The notes beneath the pieces were generated by a model. That model was not told the origin of the DNA, searched no databases, and saw nothing but the letters and a program-made list of their open reading frames with translations. A DNA stretch of 64,000 nucleotides from Cohnella sp. OV330 (GTDB lineage: Bacteria > Bacillota > Bacilli > Paenibacillales > Paenibacillaceae), in the NCBI RefSeq assembly GCF_900112065.1, contig NZ_FOKE01000006.1:124001-188000 (forward strand). Direction: 5' to 3'. Positions 1-8,896 of the stretch are shown here, one piece after another (within the stretch, counting starts at the first letter, position 1; each line of letters opens with the position of its first letter). Both the position numbers and the translations under genes were made by a program.

Positions 1-2
1 GC

Positions 3-242
3 GGCGCGATGCCTTATTCCGATTCGACGCCCGCGGACGTTATCCAGAAGCGCTTCGGGCTCAGCAAGTCCGCCTTCAAGCGCGCGCTCGGCAAGCTGAT
101 GAAGGACAGGCTCGTCGTGCAGGACGGCAATTGGACCCGGCTTGCGGCTTCCGAGGGGGGCGCGCAGCCTGCGGGAGCTTCGTCCGACGCGGGTACCGAG
201 ACGGACGACGGAGCCGGCGGCAATTCGGCCGGTCGCGACTGA
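3..242 (+). CDS. cvfB: CvfB-type S1 RNA-binding protein, C-terminal fragment
   Basis: The open frame enters from the left edge, so only the last 80 codons are present. The visible part has the pattern PYSDSTPADVI, then FGLSKSAFKRALGKLMK, which is the C-terminal winged-helix module of CvfB/YitL-type S1 RNA-binding proteins. This family binds RNA and is thought to influence virulence or stress gene expression in Firmicutes. A charged, Gly/Ala-rich tail of about 30 residues follows the helix module and looks disordered. The ATG at position 9 is an internal methionine, not the start. The next gene, a yqeM-like methyltransferase, lies about 100 bp downstream on the same strand, the usual neighbourhood in Paenibacillaceae (from memory). 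The family call is fairly safe; the function is inferred. Confidence 0.75.
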   Translation, partial: GAMPYSDSTPADVIQKRFGLSKSAFKRALGKLMKDRLVVQDGNWTRLAASEGGAQPAGASSDAGTETDDGAGGNSAGRD

Positions 243-345
243 CCATCCCTGCGGCGGCGCCGCTATGGCACCCGAGCAAATGAAAAAAGACCGGCCCCGG
301 GGTCATGGTTGAACGGCAAGCGGGGCCGACGACGAGGAGACATCC

Positions 346-1140
346 ATGCGCAGCTATCGTGAGTTCGCCTCGGTCTACGACCGGCTAATGGAGGATATGC
401 CGTATCCGGAATGGCTGAGCTTTGCCAGAGGATGCTGGGAAAAGTACGGCATGCCCAAAACGGTCGTGGATTTGGGCTGCGGGACGGGCAATATCGCCAT
501 CCCGCTCGCCAAATCCGGCTTTCGCATATTCGGCATCGACCTGTCGGCGGACATGCTGTCCGTCGCCCGCGCCAAGTGGGAGTCGGTCCCTCAGCGCGGC
601 ATCGGTCGCGCCTCGGGCGGCGAGGAGGGCGGCATCCGGTGGCTGCAGCAGGATATGCGCGACTGGGAGATTCCCGAGCCCGTCGACTGCGTGCTGTCGT
701 TTTGCGACAGCCTGAATTACTTGACGGAGCCCGAGGACGTCATCTCCTCGTTCAAGCATTCGTATGCCGGCCTCAGGCCCGGAGGATTATTCGTGTTCGA
801 CGTGCATGCGCCGTCGCAGCTCGCCCGTTATGGCGAAGAGCAGCCGTTCGTGTTGGACGACAAAGATATCGCCTATCTATGGACATGCGATTACGATCCC
901 GACCGCAGGGAAGTGGAGCATGAGCTCACCTTCTTCGTACGCGAGGAGGGCGGCTCCGGCGCAGGCATGTACCGGCGGTTCGAAGAGGGACACGTGCAGC
1001 GCGCCTATGAGCCGGACTGGCTTGCTGGGCAGCTGGCGGAGGCAGGGTTCGAGCTGCTTCACCGCTGCGCCGATTTCTCCTGGAATGCGCCGACGGCGGC
1101 CAGCGAACGATTGTTTTTCGTGGCGCGGCGTCCGGCGTAG
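346..1140 (+). CDS. yqeM: YqeM-like class I SAM-dependent methyltransferase
   Basis: A 264-residue Rossmann-fold methyltransferase. Motif I (VDLGCGTGN) is at residues 41-49, followed by an acidic residue in GIDLSADML that would hold the SAM ribose. A hydrophobic strand with Asp-Ser (LSFCDSLNYL) fits motif IV. The ATG follows GACGAGGAG (bases 329-337) at a good distance. In Bacillus subtilis yqeM stands just before comER-comEA, and here comER follows after an insertion, so position supports the name. The substrate is unknown; the fold resembles small-molecule or tRNA-type methyltransferases. A strong terminator follows the stop codon within 15 bp. Confidence 0.75.
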   Translation: MRSYREFASVYDRLMEDMPYPEWLSFARGCWEKYGMPKTVVDLGCGTGNIAIPLAKSGFRIFGIDLSADMLSVARAKWESVPQRGIGRASGGEEGGIRWLQQDMRDWEIPEPVDCVLSFCDSLNYLTEPEDVISSFKHSYAGLRPGGLFVFDVHAPSQLARYGEEQPFVLDDKDIAYLWTCDYDPDRREVEHELTFFVREEGGSGAGMYRRFEEGHVQRAYEPDWLAGQLAEAGFELLHRCADFSWNAPTAASERLFFVARRPA

Positions 1141-1152
1141 ATGCGAAATTAA

Positions 1153-1186
1153 AATGGACCGCCAGGCAGCTGCCTGGCGGTTTTTG
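1153..1186 (+). terminator. Rho-independent terminator after yqeM
   Basis: A perfect 22-bp palindrome (CCGCCAGGCAG / CTGCCTGGCGG) is followed by TTTTTGTC, 13 bp after the methyltransferase stop codon. Confidence 0.9.
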
Positions 1187-1204
1187 TCATTATGGCTGTG
1201 GGGA

Positions 1205-1395
1205 CGGGTGCCATCGCCTGCCGTATAGAAGGCGATGCGCCGTTTGCGAGCGCATGGGCGCCATTGCCTGCTGGATAGAAGGCGATGCGCCTATTGATGG
1301 GCGCATGATCGCCATTGCCTGCTGGATAGAAGGCGATGCGCCTATTAACGGGCGCATGATCGTCATCGCCTGCTGTATTAAGGCGATGCGGCCAC
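1205..1395. repeat. Intergenic tandem array, 51-bp period (type A)
   Basis: Four imperfect units start with GCCAT[CT]GCCTGC at 1210, 1260, 1311 and about 1362, giving periods of 50, 51 and 51 bp. Each unit contains an inverted repeat, AT[CT]GCCT ... AGGCGAT, around a short loop, followed by GCGCCTATT and GGGCGCATGATC. The array fills the space between two terminators and contains no convincing gene. A closely related array lies at 50.3 kb. Confidence 0.85.
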
Positions 1396-1411
1396 CCTAC
1401 TGATATTCCAC

Positions 1412-1457
1412 AAAAAGAGCGGTCCCCGGGCTCATCCGACCCCGGAGACCGCTCTTA
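1412..1457 (-). terminator. Terminator of the MMPL gene
   Basis: Read on the minus strand, AAGAGCGGTCTCCGGGG pairs with CCCGGGGACCGCTCTT and is followed by TTTTTGTGG. It lies a few bases beyond the MMPL stop codon. Confidence 0.85.
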
Positions 1458-1462
1458 TCTTA

Positions 1463-3688
1463 TCATTTTGCTTTAGCCGCCAGCTTCGCCTTCTCGGCCA
1501 GATGACCGCGTCCCGGCCAGAAGGACCGGTCGCCCAGCAGCGACGTGATGGCCGGCACCAGAAACGGCCTCACGAGGAACGTATCCAGCAGCACGCCGAT
1601 CGCGGTGATGACGCCAAACTGTACGAGTACCTGGATCGGGAGCGTCGCGAGCACCGCAAACGTGCCGGCCAGGATGAGGCCCGCCGAGGCGATGACGCCG
1701 CCCGTTTCGCCGACGCCCTCGCGGATCGCGTCCCGCAGCGGCATTTGCTTGCGCTTGCGCCAGATGCTGGAGATCATGAAGATGTTGTAGTCCTCCCCGA
1801 GCGCCACGAGGAACACGAATGCATAAAGCGGGATCGATCCTTGGATCGCGTCGGCGCCGAGTACGTAGTGGATGACGAGCCAGCCTAGTCCGAGCGCGGA
1901 AAAATACGAGAGAATGACGGTGCCGACCAAATAGGCGGTCGCGACGACGGAGCGCAAATAAAGGAGCAGCAGCAGCGCGATCAGTCCGATGACGACCGGC
2001 AGGATCAGCCGCGTATCCCGCTCTCCGGTCTCTTTCGTGTCATACTGGTCGGCGGTTTGCCCCGAGATCCATACGTGGTCGGCGGCTTCCCCGTCGCCGG
2101 CCTGGGCGAGCGCCGCATTAGCGGTTTCGCGCAGATCGGGGATTTTGTCCAGCGCCTCCAGCGAATAAGGATTAAGGGCAAGCTCAACGTCGTAAGCGAC
2201 AATTTGTTGATTTTGCTGTCCTTCCACGGGATCGGATACGCGGCTGACGTAAGGCAGGTTGGCCAGCTTTTCCGCTAATCCGGTCTCTTTGCCGCCCGTA
2301 TCGACGATGACTTTGACGGGCGCGAGCTCGCCTTCGGAAAATTGCGAGCCGATCAGCGCGTAACCTTCTCTCGACTCCATCGTGGAGGGGAACGACGATA
2401 AGATGTCGTACGTGAATTTAATTTGGCTCGATACGCCGGCCAGCAAGGCGAGGCATACGACCGATACGAGAGCGATCAAGCCCGGACGCTTCACGACGAG
2501 CGTGCCCGTGCGGTTGCGGGGAGGCGCTTCGGGCGCAGGCTTTGATTTGCCGCGCTTCGCGGCGCGTTCCTCGCGCATTTGCTGCGTGCGCGGAACGAAC
2601 GGCCAGAAGGAGGCGCGGCCGATGACGGCGAGCAGCGCGGGCACGAGCGTCAGGCTGGCGATGCTCATGATGAAAATCGCGATGCTGAACGGCGCGGCGA
2701 ACCTGCGGAATGCGCCGTATTCGGCGAGCAATAGCGTGAGTAGGGCGATCACGACGGTGATGCCGCTCATCGCGACGGCGCCCGAAGCGTCCGTCAGCGC
2801 GGATCGAAGCGCCTTTCCTTTATCGGGCTCGTGCTTCAGCAGCTGGCGGAACCGCGAGATCAGGAATAAGCAGTAGTCGGTTCCGGCGCCGAAGAGGAGC
2901 ACCGTCATGATCGATATGCCTTGCGAATCGACGACGATCCAGCCTTCGCGGGCCATCCAGCCGAGGAGCGGACTGATGACGCCGTAGGCAAAGCCGACGC
3001 CGATGAGCGGGATGAACGCGAGAATGGGCGACCGGTATATAAGCAGCAGCAAAACGAGTACGAGCAAAACGGTGCCCATAAGCAGCGCGAAGTCGGCGTT
3101 CTCGAAAAGACCCGTGGCATCGATCTGGATGCCGACCGGGCCGGTGACGCGGGCGCTAAGCGCGCCTGTTTGGTCCGGATCCGCTTCGAAGGGATTGCCT
3201 CCGGTCAAGGCCGCGGCTTGCTCCTTCAGCTCCGCCACGCCTTCTTTCAACTGATCGGTATCCGCGTTTTTGTCGAAAAACACAGGGGTTACTAGCGTGC
3301 TGCCATCGTCGGACAGCTCTGCTTTGAGCGCCTCCGCGGGCATTTGGTGCAGCGGGGGAACCGACGTCTGATAGGGGACCGGCGCGCTGGTCCATTGTCC
3401 CGCCAGCTTGCGGACGATGTCCAAATCGCCGTCTTCCAGTCCGCCTTCCCTGTGCCAAACGATTAGCGCCGGCACGTCCGCGCCGCTGGCGAACTCCCGC
3501 TCCGCGACGGCCGCAGCCTGCACGGACGGCTTGCCGTCGGACAGATTCGGCGCATTGTTCGTCTCGTGCTTGCCGACCTGCGGCAGCAATACGCTTAACA
3601 GGGCGGCCGCGACGATCCATACCGCGAGCGTCACCCACCGGCCGACAGGTCCGGTTATCCCTTTGCCATGAACGCGAACTTCCTTCAC
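1463..3688 (-). CDS. MMPL/RND family membrane transporter (YdfJ-like)
   Basis: A 742-residue protein with the two-fold architecture of MmpL transporters. A transmembrane helix near residues 16-36 is followed by a large extracytoplasmic loop and a block of five helices; the plan then repeats in the second half. The signature proton-relay motifs GTDYCLFLISR (first half) and EDYNIFMIS (second half) are both present. The open frame runs 67 codons further upstream, but that part is rich in Pro/Arg/Cys and unlike a coding start. GTG at 3688 is preceded by GGGGGAG and opens with a normal basic N-terminus. It is divergent from a TetR gene 113 bp away, so a drug- or lipid-exporting pump under TetR control is likely. 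The substrate is unknown. Confidence 0.85.
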   Translation of the reverse strand: MKEVRVHGKGITGPVGRWVTLAVWIVAAALLSVLLPQVGKHETNNAPNLSDGKPSVQAAAVAEREFASGADVPALIVWHREGGLEDGDLDIVRKLAGQWTSAPVPYQTSVPPLHQMPAEALKAELSDDGSTLVTPVFFDKNADTDQLKEGVAELKEQAAALTGGNPFEADPDQTGALSARVTGPVGIQIDATGLFENADFALLMGTVLLVLVLLLLIYRSPILAFIPLIGVGFAYGVISPLLGWMAREGWIVVDSQGISIMTVLLFGAGTDYCLFLISRFRQLLKHEPDKGKALRSALTDASGAVAMSGITVVIALLTLLLAEYGAFRRFAAPFSIAIFIMSIASLTLVPALLAVIGRASFWPFVPRTQQMREERAAKRGKSKPAPEAPPRNRTGTLVVKRPGLIALVSVVCLALLAGVSSQIKFTYDILSSFPSTMESREGYALIGSQFSEGELAPVKVIVDTGGKETGLAEKLANLPYVSRVSDPVEGQQNQQIVAYDVELALNPYSLEALDKIPDLRETANAALAQAGDGEAADHVWISGQTADQYDTKETGERDTRLILPVVIGLIALLLLLYLRSVVATAYLVGTVILSYFSALGLGWLVIHYVLGADAIQGSIPLYAFVFLVALGEDYNIFMISSIWRKRKQMPLRDAIREGVGETGGVIASAGLILAGTFAVLATLPIQVLVQFGVITAIGVLLDTFLVRPFLVPAITSLLGDRSFWPGRGHLAEKAKLAAKAK

Positions 3689-3801
3689 GTGTGCTCCCCC
3701 TCGAGATTCGATTGCGATATAATGAGTAATAAGGTTACCGTCAATAATTATATATACCGGAAGGTTAATTTTGCAACACGTTCGAGGGGAAGGCGCAACA
3801 A
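3689..3801. promoter_or_regulatory. Divergent MMPL/TetR promoter region
   Basis: An A+T-rich spacer between divergent genes in otherwise G+C-rich DNA. It holds AAGGTTA at 3731-3737 and again at 3761-3767, 30 bp apart, around TAATTATATATACCGG. These could be TetR half-sites or promoter elements. No perfect palindrome is visible, so the operator call is tentative. Confidence 0.4.
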
Positions 3802-4407
3802 GTGAAGCAAAAACAAACGGGAAGGGCCCCGGGGCGGCCCAAAGGGAATACGGACAGCCGGGCCGTGCTGCTCGGCGCGGCATCCGCATTATTTATGGAG
3901 TACGGCTACGAGCCGGTGTCCTTGAATCAGATCGCCGAGCGCGCCGGCGTCACCAAGGCTTCGATTTATTATTATTTCAGCGGCAAATCGGAGCTGTTCG
4001 CCGCGTCCGTGACCGAGATGATGGGACGCATCTGCATATTCACGCGTCGTATTCTCGAGCAAGAGGGGACGCTTAGAGAGCGATTGGTTAAAGTGGCGAC
4101 CGCGAAGATGGCGGACACGCACGTCGAGTTCGAATCGATGATGCGCGAAGCGATCGCATCGCTCAGCGAAGAGCAGCGTCGCGAGATTCGCGAAGCGGAG
4201 CACCGCATACACGAAGTGCTGGCAGAATGCTTCGCCGACGCGGCCGCACGCGGGGAGATGCGGGGCGGAGAGGATCCGCTGCTGCTCGCGCACGCCTTTT
4301 CGTCTCTGCTCATGGTCGGCGGCCGCGACACCGGCGGCGACCGCCGCGACGACCTGCCCGAACGGATCGTCGATCTCTTCTGGCAAGGGGCGGGACCGCG
4401 CGCTTGA
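3802..4407 (+). CDS. TetR family transcriptional regulator
   Basis: A 201-residue protein. The N-terminal helix-turn-helix (SLNQIAERAGVTKASIYYYF, residues 37-56) is the TetR signature, and the rest is a helical ligand-binding domain with a recognisable but divergent pattern. The start is GTG at 3802, after a GAGGGGAAGG stretch. It is transcribed away from the MMPL transporter gene and probably represses it in the absence of an inducer. The leuS T-box promoter begins inside its last codons: the -35 hexamer TTGACA covers 4404-4409, overlapping the TGA stop. The ligand cannot be inferred. Confidence 0.85.
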   Translation: MKQKQTGRAPGRPKGNTDSRAVLLGAASALFMEYGYEPVSLNQIAERAGVTKASIYYYFSGKSELFAASVTEMMGRICIFTRRILEQEGTLRERLVKVATAKMADTHVEFESMMREAIASLSEEQRREIREAEHRIHEVLAECFADAAARGEMRGGEDPLLLAHAFSSLLMVGGRDTGGDRRDDLPERIVDLFWQGAGPRA

Positions 4408-4720
4408 CATCGATCGACGGCAACCGCTATAATCGAGGCAATAACGGCTATGAAGAGGAAAAGTAATCGCGCAGCGTCACCCAGAGAACCGGCGGAAGGT
4501 GCGAGCCGGCTGACGTCAGCGACGAACTCGCCTTGGAGCTCCGCGCACAATCCATGCCAGGCCCCGTGCCTCGGCGGGCAAGCGCGGCGAGTCCCTCCGC
4601 GTTAAGGAGGAAGAGTGGACGGCATGCCCAAGCAGGGCTGGCGTCAACTAGGGTGGTACCGCGAGTTTAACCTCTCGTCCCTAGCGTGATTTCGCTGGGG
4701 CGGGAGGTTTTTTGATTTTT
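4404..4720 (+). promoter_or_regulatory. Promoter and T-box leader of leuS
   Basis: The promoter is TTGACA (4404-4409), an 18-bp spacer, then TATAAT (4428-4433). The transcribed leader carries a stem I region with GAACTC near 4526-4531, which would present CTC, a leucine codon, as specifier. The canonical T-box core AGGGTGGTACCGCG is at 4650-4663. A terminator with T-run follows (4668-4715). Uncharged tRNA-Leu binding to the specifier and to the UGG of the T-box is expected to favour the antiterminator and switch leuS on. Confidence 0.93.
4668..4715 (+). terminator. T-box attenuator terminator
   Basis: AACCTCTCGTCCCTAGCG pairs with CGCTGGGGCGGGAGGT, followed by TTTTTT. The 5' arm overlaps the region just after the T-box core, as needed for mutually exclusive antiterminator formation. 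Confidence 0.9.
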
Positions 4721-4756
4721 TAAACGAGCAGTCAGACGGAAGGGGCAGCATCGACG

Positions 4757-7195
4757 ATGGTACAGGACAACAATCAACCCGGCTATAAGCCGCAGACTTT
4801 GGAGCCTAAGTGGCAGCGCTACTGGGACGAAAATAAGACGTTCCGCACGACGGAGGATCCGGGCAAGGAGAAGTTTTACGCGCTAGACATGTTCCCTTAC
4901 CCTTCGGGTGCCGGCTTGCACGTCGGACATCCCGAAGGCTATACGGCGACCGATATCGTCAGCCGCTACAAGCGCATGCGCGGGTACAACGTGCTCCATC
5001 CGATGGGCTGGGACGCATTCGGCTTGCCTGCGGAGCAGTACGCGCTCCAGACGGGGCGCCATCCGCGCGAGATCACGGTGGAGAATATCGATAACTTCCG
5101 CCGTCAGATCAAGTCGCTCGGCTTTTCCTACGATTGGGATCGCGAGTTCAGCACGACCGATCCGGACTATTACAAGTGGACGCAGTGGATCTTTATCCAG
5201 CTGTATAAAAAGGGACTCGCTTACGTCGCCGAGGTGCCGGTCAACTGGTGTCCGGCGCTCGGTACGGTGCTCGCGAACGAAGAAGTCATCAACGGGCTGA
5301 GCGAACGCGGCAATCACCCGGTCATCCGCAAGCCGATGCGCCAGTGGATGCTGAAGATTACCGAATACGCCGAGCGGCTGCTCGAAGATCTCGAAGAGCT
5401 CGACTGGTCGGAGAGCATCAAGGACATGCAGCGCAACTGGATCGGCAAGTCGACGGGCGCCGAGGTGACCTTTGCCATCGACGGCCATGCAGGCGCTTCC
5501 CTCACGGTATTCACGACGCGTCCGGACACGCTGTTCGGCGCGACGTATTGCGTGCTGGCGCCCGAGCACGAGCTCGTGTCCGCGATCGCTTCCGCCGAGC
5601 AGAAGGCGGATGTCGAAGCATACGTAGATCAGGCTGCGCGCAAGAGCGATCTCGAGCGGACCGATCTTGCCAAGGACAAGACGGGCGTTTTCACCGGCGC
5701 GTATGCGGTAAATCCGGTAAACGGCGAGCTCGTGCCGATCTGGATCGCCGATTACGTGCTCGGCGGCTACGGTACGGGCGCCATCATGGCCGTGCCGGGC
5801 CATGACGAGCGGGACTGGGCGTTCGCGAAAAAGTTCGGCCTGCCGATCGTCGAAGTCGTCAGCGGCGGCAATGTCGAAGAAGCGGCGCATACTGGAGAAG
5901 GGGAGCACGTCAATTCGGGCTTCCTGAACGGACTGTCCACGCCGGACGCGATCGCGAAGAGCATCGCCTGGCTGGAAGAGCAGGGCAAAGGCCGCGGCAA
6001 GGTCACCTACCGGCTGCGCGATTGGCTGTTCAGCCGCCAGCGCTATTGGGGCGAGCCGATCCCGGTCCTGCACTTCGAGGACGGCAGCATGGAGACGGTG
6101 CCTGAGGACGAACTTCCGCTGCTGCTGCCGGAGGTCGACGCGATCACCCCTTCGGGCACCGGCGAATCGCCGCTCGCTACCGTCGAGGAATGGGTGAACG
6201 TGACGCTGCCGGACGGCCGCAAGGCGCGCCGGGAGACGAATACGATGCCGCAATGGGCGGGCAGCTGCTGGTACTACTTGCGGTTTATCGATCCGAAAAA
6301 CGCGGACGCGATCTGCGATCCTGCGAAGCAGCAGGAGTGGCTGCCGGTCGATCTTTACATCGGCGGCGCCGAGCACGCCGTGCTTCACTTGCTCTATGCG
6401 CGTTTCTGGCACAAGGTGCTATACGATCTGGGCGTCGTGGCGACCAAGGAGCCGTTCCACAAGCTCGTCAATCAAGGCATGATCCTCGGCACGAACAATG
6501 AAAAGATGTCCAAGTCGCGCGGCAACGTCATCAATCCCGACGACATCGTCGGCGAGTTCGGGGCGGACACGCTGCGCGTGTACGAAATGTTCATGGGGCC
6601 GCTCGAAGCGACGAAGCCGTGGAACACGAACGGGGTCGAAGGCATGTACCGCTTCCTCGGCCGCGTATGGCGCCTGTTCGTCGGCGAGAACGGCGAGCTG
6701 AGCGACAAGATCAAGGATACGGCAGGCGAAGAAGCGTTCCGCAGAACCTGGCATCGCTCGGTCAAGAAAATTACCGAGGACTACGAGGGACTGCGCTTTA
6801 ACACGGCGATCAGCCAACTGATGATTTTCGTCAACGAGGCATACAAGGTCGAGGAGCTGCCGAAGCAGGCGATGGAGCACTTCGTGCAGATGCTGTCGCC
6901 GATCGCGCCGCATATCGCCGAGGAACTCTGGGAGAAGCTCGGTCATGCGGAGAGCGTGACCTATGCGGCTTGGCCGTCTTACGACGCCGCGCTGACGGTC
7001 GATGCCGAAGTCGAGATCGCCGTGCAGGTCAACGGCAAGATCGTGGACCGCGTTTTCGTCGCGGCCGATCTCGATGGAGAGGCGCTGCAGGAAGCCGCGC
7101 TCGCGCTGGAAAAGGTCAAAGCCGTCACGGAAGGCAAGACGGTGCGCAAGATTATCGCGGTCAAGGGCAAGCTCGTCAACATCGTAGCGAACTGA
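4757..7195 (+). CDS. leuS: Leucyl-tRNA synthetase
   Basis: An 812-residue class I synthetase, the usual length for bacterial LeuRS, which charges tRNA-Leu in the cytosol. The HIGH-type motif appears as [15 protein letters not shown] near residues 46-60, and the KMSKS loop is at 583-587 ([10 protein letters not shown]). Between them lies the CP1 editing domain, with TTRPDT and [15 protein letters not shown], which hydrolyses mischarged tRNA. The C-terminal anticodon-binding region and the small terminal domain ending [15 protein letters not shown] are complete. GGAAGGGGCAG precedes the ATG. Expression is controlled by the T-box leader directly upstream. Confidence 0.98.
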   Translation: MVQDNNQPGYKPQTLEPKWQRYWDENKTFRTTEDPGKEKFYALDMFPYPSGAGLHVGHPEGYTATDIVSRYKRMRGYNVLHPMGWDAFGLPAEQYALQTGRHPREITVENIDNFRRQIKSLGFSYDWDREFSTTDPDYYKWTQWIFIQLYKKGLAYVAEVPVNWCPALGTVLANEEVINGLSERGNHPVIRKPMRQWMLKITEYAERLLEDLEELDWSESIKDMQRNWIGKSTGAEVTFAIDGHAGASLTVFTTRPDTLFGATYCVLAPEHELVSAIASAEQKADVEAYVDQAARKSDLERTDLAKDKTGVFTGAYAVNPVNGELVPIWIADYVLGGYGTGAIMAVPGHDERDWAFAKKFGLPIVEVVSGGNVEEAAHTGEGEHVNSGFLNGLSTPDAIAKSIAWLEEQGKGRGKVTYRLRDWLFSRQRYWGEPIPVLHFEDGSMETVPEDELPLLLPEVDAITPSGTGESPLATVEEWVNVTLPDGRKARRETNTMPQWAGSCWYYLRFIDPKNADAICDPAKQQEWLPVDLYIGGAEHAVLHLLYARFWHKVLYDLGVVATKEPFHKLVNQGMILGTNNEKMSKSRGNVINPDDIVGEFGADTLRVYEMFMGPLEATKPWNTNGVEGMYRFLGRVWRLFVGENGELSDKIKDTAGEEAFRRTWHRSVKKITEDYEGLRFNTAISQLMIFVNEAYKVEELPKQAMEHFVQMLSPIAPHIAEELWEKLGHAESVTYAAWPSYDAALTVDAEVEIAVQVNGKIVDRVFVAADLDGEALQEAALALEKVKAVTEGKTVRKIIAVKGKLVNIVAN

Positions 7196-7202
7196 CACGT
7201 CA

Positions 7203-7238
7203 AGGGCGGCCCGTCTGAATCACCGGGCCGCCCTTTGC
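7203..7238 (+). terminator. Terminator after leuS
   Basis: AGGGCGGCCCG pairs with CGGGCCGCCCT across a 10-base loop, followed by TTGCGTTG. The U-tract is weak, but the stem is strong and lies 8 bp after the stop codon. It may also serve convergent comER. Confidence 0.75.
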
Positions 7239-7296
7239 GTTGTCTTGCAGTCGTTGCTCGTTTCGTACCGGCTTCGCGCCGGTTCGGATCGGCAGT

Positions 7297-8133
7297 CTAA
7301 TCGGACCAAAAAGACTGCTCCGAGAGGGAAGCTTCGACCTTGATCAGGTCCTCTGCGAACTTTTCGTGCGTTTTCCGCATCACCTTGCGGAAAGCATCTT
7401 GGGTCGACAGACGCAGTTCCTCCATCGCTACCGCCGTGATGCCGCCGGGCACGCAGACGCGCTCCTGCAACTCCTGCGTCGTGCAGCCTTGCTCCAGCAG
7501 CCGCGCCGTGCCGAGCAGCATCTCGGCGCCGACTCTGGCAGCCACCTCGGGCGCGAGCCCTGCGAATTCGACCGTCGCCTCCACGAATTGCTCCAACAGA
7601 TACGCCATGAAGGCGGGGCCGCAGCTGGACAGGTCCGAAGCCGCGCGGACGCTTTCCTCGGGAACTTCGATGGGTTCGCTGATGCGCGCGAACATGGAGA
7701 TCAGCAGCTTTTTGTCGGCGGGCTCGAGCCGCGTGCCGTACATGAACAGCGAAGCGCCGCTTGCTGCACCGTTGACGATGCTGGGAATGATCTTCGCCGT
7801 CTTGCAGGGCGTAAGACGCTCGAGCTGCTCCAGCGTGACAGGGCTGGTGATCGATACGAGCAGCTGCTCCGAACGCAGCGAATCTCGAATCTCGCCGAGC
7901 ACCGCCCGGTAGTCGAGCGGCTTCACGCAGAGAAAGACGATATCCGCGTCCCGGACGGCTGCCGCGTTCGTCGGCCCGATCCGAAGGCCCGGGAACTGAT
8001 GCGCCAGACGTTCCGCTTTGGAGGAGGTGCGGGTCGCGATCGTCACTTCCGACGGCTCAAAAGCCCGGGCGCGCAGCAAGGCTCCCGCTAGCAGGCCGCC
8101 CATGCTTCCGGCGCCGATGAAGCCGACCTTCAT
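7297..8133 (-). CDS. comER: ComER, pyrroline-5-carboxylate reductase-like protein
   Basis: A 278-residue protein of the ProC superfamily. It starts with the dinucleotide-binding fingerprint GFIGAGSMGG (residues 4-13), has the second Rossmann strand with TRTSSKAE, suited to NADP, and ends with the ProC dimerisation region (SCGPAFMAYLLE, PGGITAVAMEEL). ATG at 8133 follows GGAGGAGG. It is divergent from comEA exactly as comER is in B. subtilis, which gives the name. The B. subtilis gene is dispensable for transformation, and its biochemical role is not settled; a reductase on proline-like or other imino substrates is only an inference. Confidence 0.85.
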   Translation of the reverse strand: MKVGFIGAGSMGGLLAGALLRARAFEPSEVTIATRTSSKAERLAHQFPGLRIGPTNAAAVRDADIVFLCVKPLDYRAVLGEIRDSLRSEQLLVSITSPVTLEQLERLTPCKTAKIIPSIVNGAASGASLFMYGTRLEPADKKLLISMFARISEPIEVPEESVRAASDLSSCGPAFMAYLLEQFVEATVEFAGLAPEVAARVGAEMLLGTARLLEQGCTTQELQERVCVPGGITAVAMEELRLSTQDAFRKVMRKTHEKFAEDLIKVEASLSEQSFWSD

Positions 8134-8280
8134 CTGAGGTCCTCCTCCCGCTATTGGCATTATGCATGGCTTCTTTCCATTGTATGCCAGCAGGTTTGGC
8201 CGACATGACTCGATTTTTTATGCGTTTTGAAAAGAGATGAATGCCAGTCGTATCTGGCGACGATCATGGAGGAGAGGCAT

Positions 8281-8853
8281 ATGGAAATGAACACTGCGGG
8301 AAGCGTCCGGCTGCGAAGCCGGGCAGCGCTGCTGGCGGGTGCGGCGGCGGCCGCCCTGCTGGCGTGGGGATGGCTTGCGCCGGCGGACGGGAGCGTGCCC
8401 GGCTGGGAGCCGGTGAACGCGCAAGTCGCCGCCGCGGTCGCCGATGCGGAGAGGGGCGACCGGAAGGCGGAAGCGACCCACGAGGCGACAAGCTCCGCGC
8501 AAGCGGAAGCTTCGGCGGCGAGCGTCCAGCCCGTCAAGTCTACGGGTCCTGCCGAACCGGCAGCCGGAAGATCGAAAACGATCGAAGCCCAGGCATCGGG
8601 CGCTTCGGAAATAAAGGATGTTGACACAGCCGAGGCATCCGACGCTGCGGCGAAGGACGGGAAGCTCGACATCAATGCGGCAAGCGCCGCAGAATTGGAT
8701 GGGCTGCCCGGCATCGGACCCTCCAAAGCCGAGGCCATCGTACAATATCGGGACGCGCACGGACGATTCGAATCGCCCGAAGCGCTGACGGACGTTAAGG
8801 GGATCGGAGACAAGCTGCTCGCGAAGCTGCTGCCGCTCGTCAAGGCAGGCTAA
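8281..8853 (+). CDS. comEA: ComEA-like DNA receptor with helix-hairpin-helix domain
   Basis: A 190-residue membrane-anchored protein. A basic N-terminus leads into one transmembrane helix (about residues 14-33). A low-complexity Ala/Ser/Glu linker of about 90 residues follows, and then two helix-hairpin-helix motifs (LDINAASAAELDGLPGIGP and VKGIGDKLLAKL) that bind incoming double-stranded DNA at the cell surface. ATG 8281 follows GGAGGAGAGG. B. subtilis ComEA also carries a folded SLBB-type oligomerisation domain between anchor and HhH; I see no such domain here, only linker. The gene leads into comEB and comEC, the rest of the uptake machinery. Confidence 0.88.
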   Translation: MEMNTAGSVRLRSRAALLAGAAAAALLAWGWLAPADGSVPGWEPVNAQVAAAVADAERGDRKAEATHEATSSAQAEASAASVQPVKSTGPAEPAAGRSKTIEAQASGASEIKDVDTAEASDAAAKDGKLDINAASAAELDGLPGIGPSKAEAIVQYRDAHGRFESPEALTDVKGIGDKLLAKLLPLVKAG

Positions 8854-8896
8854 GCAGAGCGGGGATCCGTAGATTTTCGACAGGAGGCGAAGCCAG

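Noticed and set aside
8134..8280. ComK boxes in the comER-comEA spacer
   Set aside because: T-rich and A-rich tracts occur, but no AAAA-N5-TTTT pair with proper spacing is present.
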